From Kribbella caucasensis (lineage in GTDB: Bacteria > Actinomycetota > Actinomycetes > Propionibacteriales > Kribbellaceae), in assembly GCF_004361855.1 (NCBI RefSeq), contig NZ_SNWQ01000012.1:195044-259043 (forward strand): DNA of 64,000 bases, read 5' to 3'. The notes below the pieces were generated by a model. The model saw only the letters and a list, made by a program, of their open reading frames with translations, was not told the DNA's origin and did no database searches. Shown here piece by piece: positions 61,321 to 64,000 of this stretch (its first letter is position 1; each line of letters opens with the position of its first letter). A program made the position numbers and the translations under genes.

Positions 61321-62061
61321 GTGAGCAGGTATCGGGGTCAGGTGACGGCGGCGGCGGTTGTGGTGCCGTTGGTGGTTTGTGCGGTGCTGATTCCGTTCCG
61401 GGACAGCTTTGACAATTCCAATGGCGCGTTGGTGCTGGTCCTGGTGATCGTGGCGGTGGCGGCGTTCGGGATCCGGCCGGCCGGGGTACTGGCGGCGTTG
61501 TCGAGTGCGGTGTGGTTCGACTTCTTCCTGACGATGCCCTACAACAGCCTGCACATCCAGAATCGGGACGACATCGAGACCACCGTGCTGCTGGTGGTGA
61601 TCGGTGCCGCGGTGACCGAGATCGCGCTTTGGGGCCGTCGGCAACAAGCTCGGGCGAGCCGGCACAAGGGCTACCTGGACGGCGTACTGACCACGTCCGC
61701 CGCGGTCGCCGAAGGGGCGTCCACCGAGGATCTGATCGACCGCGTCAACGCCGAGCTCACCGCCGTACTGCGGATCGACGGCTGCAGGTTCGTTGCCGGT
61801 GACAATCAGACCGGCGATCCGCAGTTGAACCACGACGGTTCGGTCACCCGCGGGACGCACACGATCAAGGTGGAGCGCGACGGGCTCCCGACGAACTCCG
61901 AGACCCAGTTGATGGTCCAGCACAGCGGAACCACGCTGGGGAAGTTCAAGCTCACCGCGGCGACTCGGATCGCCCGCCCCGACCTCGAGCAGCGCCTGGT
62001 CGCAGTCGCCCTGGCCGACCAGGTCGGCGCCGCCCTGATGCCACGGCAAGCCTCCTTGTAA
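61321..62061 (+). CDS. DUF4118 sensor-like membrane protein without kinase domain
   Basis: A 246-residue protein with four membrane helices in the N-terminal half of KdpD-like DUF4118 form (FGIRPAGVLAALSSAVWFDFFLTMPY), and a GAF-like soluble half (EGASTEDLIDRVNAELTAVL, GTTLGKFKLTAA). There is no histidine-kinase core, so it is a sensor or regulator that must work with another protein. GTG 61321. Confidence 0.85.
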   Translation: MSRYRGQVTAAAVVVPLVVCAVLIPFRDSFDNSNGALVLVLVIVAVAAFGIRPAGVLAALSSAVWFDFFLTMPYNSLHIQNRDDIETTVLLVVIGAAVTEIALWGRRQQARASRHKGYLDGVLTTSAAVAEGASTEDLIDRVNAELTAVLRIDGCRFVAGDNQTGDPQLNHDGSVTRGTHTIKVERDGLPTNSETQLMVQHSGTTLGKFKLTAATRIARPDLEQRLVAVALADQVGAALMPRQASL

Positions 62062-62264
62062 CTGCCCCTCCAACCCCATGGACTGGCTGGCTCGCAGTAC
62101 GGCATAGTGCGGCCGAGGCATGACAGCCTGTTATCGGTTGGGTTCTGCAACCGCCGTTTTCGGAGCGGTTTCGGTTAGGGAACACTGGGTTGTTCCTCAG
62201 GCGTTGTTAAGGGTGGGACCGTACTATTCGTGTACGACCCACAGTGGGTACACAGGAGGATGAC

Positions 62265-63101
62265 ATGCAGAGCAGTAACCCGGTCCTGAACCGGTCGAGT
62301 GCGTTTGCGCCTGGCCAAGGCCAGGCCTACCCGGGGGCCGCTCCGTACGGTCAGCCGGGCCAGCCCGGCCAGTACGGTTACGGCGGGCCGGGTACGCCGC
62401 CGCAGCAGTACCAGGGCGCCCCGGCCGGCGCCCGCCCGATGACCATGGACGACGTCATCGTCCGGACCGCCGCCACCCTGGGCGTCGTCGTGGCAGTCGC
62501 CGCGATCGCCTGGAACACGATCCCGACCGACCTGGTCACCCCGGCCTTCCTCGGTGGTGCCCTGCTGGCGTTCGTGCTCGGTCTGGTGCTGTCGTTCTCG
62601 CGCAAGGTCAACCCCGCGCTGGTGATGGTGTACGCCGCGGCCGAGGGCGTGTTCCTCGGGATCGGTAGCAAGTTCATCGCCAGCTATGTCGGTGACTCCG
62701 GCATCATCGTGCAGGCGATTCTCGCCACCATGGTGACGGCCGGTCTGACCCTGGCGACATACAAGTACTTCGCGATCAAGGTGACGCCGCGGTTCACCAA
62801 GATGGTGATCCTGGCGACGATGGGCTTCGCCGGCGTGATCCTGATCAACTTCATCGCGAGCCTGTTCGGCTTCAACTCCGGGATCGGCGGCTTCGGCGCG
62901 ATGGGCCTGCTGTTCGCCGCGATCGGCGCCGGCCTCGCGGTGTTCAACCTGATCCTCGACTTCGACATGATCGAGCAGGGTGTCCGGCACGGCGCCCCGC
63001 AGAACGAGGCCTGGCGGGCCGCGTTCGGTCTGACCGTCACCCTGGTCTGGCTGTACTGGAACCTCCTCCGCATCCTCGCGATCCTGCGCGGCAGCGACTG
63101 A
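62265..63101 (+). CDS. Bax inhibitor-1 / YccA family membrane protein
   Basis: A 278-residue protein. A Gly/Pro/Gln-rich N-terminal segment (about 1-55) precedes seven membrane helices of the BI-1 fold, with AAAEGVFLGIGSKF and the C-terminal YWNLLRILAILRGSD. BI-1 proteins are pH-sensitive Ca leak channels in some bacteria. ATG 62265 follows GGAGGATG. A small repeat ACCCAC-A-GTGGGT (62236-62248) precedes it. Confidence 0.92.
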   Translation: MQSSNPVLNRSSAFAPGQGQAYPGAAPYGQPGQPGQYGYGGPGTPPQQYQGAPAGARPMTMDDVIVRTAATLGVVVAVAAIAWNTIPTDLVTPAFLGGALLAFVLGLVLSFSRKVNPALVMVYAAAEGVFLGIGSKFIASYVGDSGIIVQAILATMVTAGLTLATYKYFAIKVTPRFTKMVILATMGFAGVILINFIASLFGFNSGIGGFGAMGLLFAAIGAGLAVFNLILDFDMIEQGVRHGAPQNEAWRAAFGLTVTLVWLYWNLLRILAILRGSD

Positions 63102-63135
63102 CCTGATCGGTCGCACAAACTCCTGACGCAGTAGG

Positions 63136-63171
63136 AAGGGCCGGTCTCCCTCAGGTGGGGGACCGGCCCTT
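63136..63171 (+). terminator. terminator after the BI-1 gene
   Basis: Arms AAGGGCCGGTC and GACCGGCCCTT enclose a GC-rich loop and are followed by TTTCG, 34 bp after the stop. Confidence 0.85.
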
Positions 63172-63281
63172 TCGCGTTCCCAGGTCGGCGTCGCGGGCTG
63201 AATGGGCGGAGACACACAGAAGGCCTACCCCTCCACCTGAAAGGGCAGGCCTGCTGCGGAAATTTGCTCCTGTTCGGCTCG

Positions 63282-63512
63282 TCAGCCCATTCGCCGGTGC
63301 GCTCTGACCAGGTCGTATTCGTGCACGATGGCTGTGGCGTGCCCGTGAGCGAGGGCGTACTCGCTGGAAAGCCATCGAACCCTGTCGTCGAAGCGTGAGA
63401 ACGACGGTCCGTCGTTCATCAACTTGAACCACTCTGTCATCTCGCGTCCGGTGCAACTGGGCACCTTCTCCACCAGACGCTTATGCGTCTCCTCGGAGTG
63501 GTTCAAGCCCAT
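63282..63512 (-). CDS. small DUF4287-like protein
   Basis: A 76-residue protein: GLNHSEETHKRLVEKVPSCTG, EWFKLMNDGPSFSRFDDRVRW and GHATAIVHEYDLVRAHRR, a pattern of DUF4287-type proteins of actinobacteria. Function unknown. ATG 63512 is chosen for the onset of the conserved part; a longer frame to 63578 is possible. Confidence 0.75.
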   Translation of the reverse strand: MGLNHSEETHKRLVEKVPSCTGREMTEWFKLMNDGPSFSRFDDRVRWLSSEYALAHGHATAIVHEYDLVRAHRRMG

Positions 63513-63663
63513 CTTCGCCTCCCGTCGTCGGGGTGGTGCGTAGTTATCGACTGTGCACCACGACCTGCCGACAGGCAAGAGTTTCCGGATGAAAGTCCCC
63601 GCTCAGCGGACGCTCAATTCGCTAAGCGGTCAGTGACAAGAGCCGGGCCCTCGGACAAACACC

Positions 63664-63768
63664 GGGGACCTCGGACAGGAAATATCGTGTACGAGGTCCC
63701 CAGTTGGTGTTCAAGCTCTCCGCGACGGGGCGGGGCGACGGGGCGGGGCGGGGCGGCGGGCCGGGGCC
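63664..63768. repeat. hairpin and G-rich tract upstream of the right-edge gene
   Basis: 10-bp arms GGGGACCTCG (63664-63673) and complement (63692-63701) are followed by a run of GGGGCGGGGC units (63726-63768). The hairpin may be the terminator of the right-edge gene, which ends at 63789 on the minus strand; the tract could form a G-quadruplex. The rest of 63513-63788 shows nothing. Confidence 0.5.
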
Positions 63769-63788
63769 GCCGGTTGGGGAGGTGAGGG

Positions 63789-64000
63789 TCAGGAGACGGT
63801 TGGGGCCAGGGATGGGTCGGCGGGGGAGTCGCTGGTGGAGTCGGTCTCGATGCGGTCGATCTCGGGTTGGGGGTGGCGGCGGCGGTGGCGGAGCTGGGCC
63901 CATGGACCCCGGGGACCACGGGATCGACCGGCGACCTTGGCTGCGGCGACCTCTGTACCCGACGTGCCGGCGGCCTGGACGGCGGCCTCGGCGATCGGGA
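63789..64000 (-). CDS. C-terminal end of a truncated gene at the right edge
   Basis: The frame is open from the edge to a stop at 63789-63791 and encodes about 69 residues: PIAEAAVQAAGTSGTEVAAAK, a basic RGPRGPWAQLRHRRRHPQPE stretch and a Ser/Thr/Pro/Asp tail ending LAPTVS. The tail looks disordered. It has no start in the window and no family can be named. Confidence 0.5.
   Translation of the reverse strand, partial: PIAEAAVQAAGTSGTEVAAAKVAGRSRGPRGPWAQLRHRRRHPQPEIDRIETDSTSDSPADPSLAPTVS

Overview
The window is chromosomal DNA from a high-GC Gram-positive actinobacterium. The gene content points to the Kribbella/Nocardioides neighbourhood (inference): WhiB protein, sortase-E-type LAxTG anchor, glmU-prs ... 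rplY-pth-mfd and mazG ... eno-ftsB-like-DUF501-ppx gene orders as in Actinobacteria, frequent GTG/TTG starts, and translational coupling through 4-nt ATGA/GTGA/TTGA overlaps. No rRNA and no CRISPR were seen; there are two tRNAs (Gln-UUG and Leu-UAA), and each is the target of an integrated element.

1-7.6 kb: partial gene, VOC protein, an FtsX/MacB-type ABC exporter with a neighbouring NarL-type two-component system, and a TetR regulator beside a fatty acid desaturase whose promoter carries two phased inverted repeats.

7.69-16.7 kb: a compact actinobacterial integrative and conjugative element (AICE, pSAM2-like) inserted in the 3' half of tRNA-Gln. It encodes integrase, Xis, RepSA-like initiator, WhiB, FtsK-type Tra, small proteins, Pra-like activator, a divergent GntR (KorSA-like) regulator and a GNAT protein. 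Core repeats, 26-bp arm-type repeats and two large nested palindromes are visible, and the element brings its own tRNA 3' end and its own tRNA terminator.

16.9-25.7 kb: degenerate peptidase-like protein, glmU, prs, membrane protein, second NarL-type two-component system, a 6PGDH-like oxidoreductase, membrane-anchored protein.

25.8-33.6 kb: a seven-gene minus-strand operon for a ZnuABC-like metal transporter in which five proteins carry the actinobacterial surface-anchored repeat domain. The first gene product has three repeats and a LATTG sortase motif, and the substrate-binding lipoprotein contains the repeat in permuted order. A Zur-box-like site lies at the promoter. This is the most interesting system in the window.

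33.9-46.6 kb: housekeeping block rplY-pth-mfd-lipoprotein-mazG and eno-ftsB-like-DUF501-ppx, interrupted by a 2.7 kb insert: a HAD-like/vapB/vapC operon divergent from a LysR regulator coupled to the RNA 2'-phosphotransferase KptA.

46.8-55.5 kb: DUF5519 protein, HxlR regulator, family 5 uracil-DNA glycosylase, NDH-2, GH92 mannosidase, third NarL-type two-component system, ACT protein, peptide deformylase. 55.6-57.3 kb: tRNA-Leu followed by the scar of an old integrated element (truncated integrase, truncated IS1380 transposase, degenerate tRNA 3' copy). 57.3-64 kb: PNPOx-like protein, formaldehyde-dehydrogenase-like Zn-ADH, NAD(P)-binding protein, small membrane proteins, DUF4118 protein, Bax-inhibitor-1 protein, a small DUF4287-like protein and a truncated gene at the right edge.
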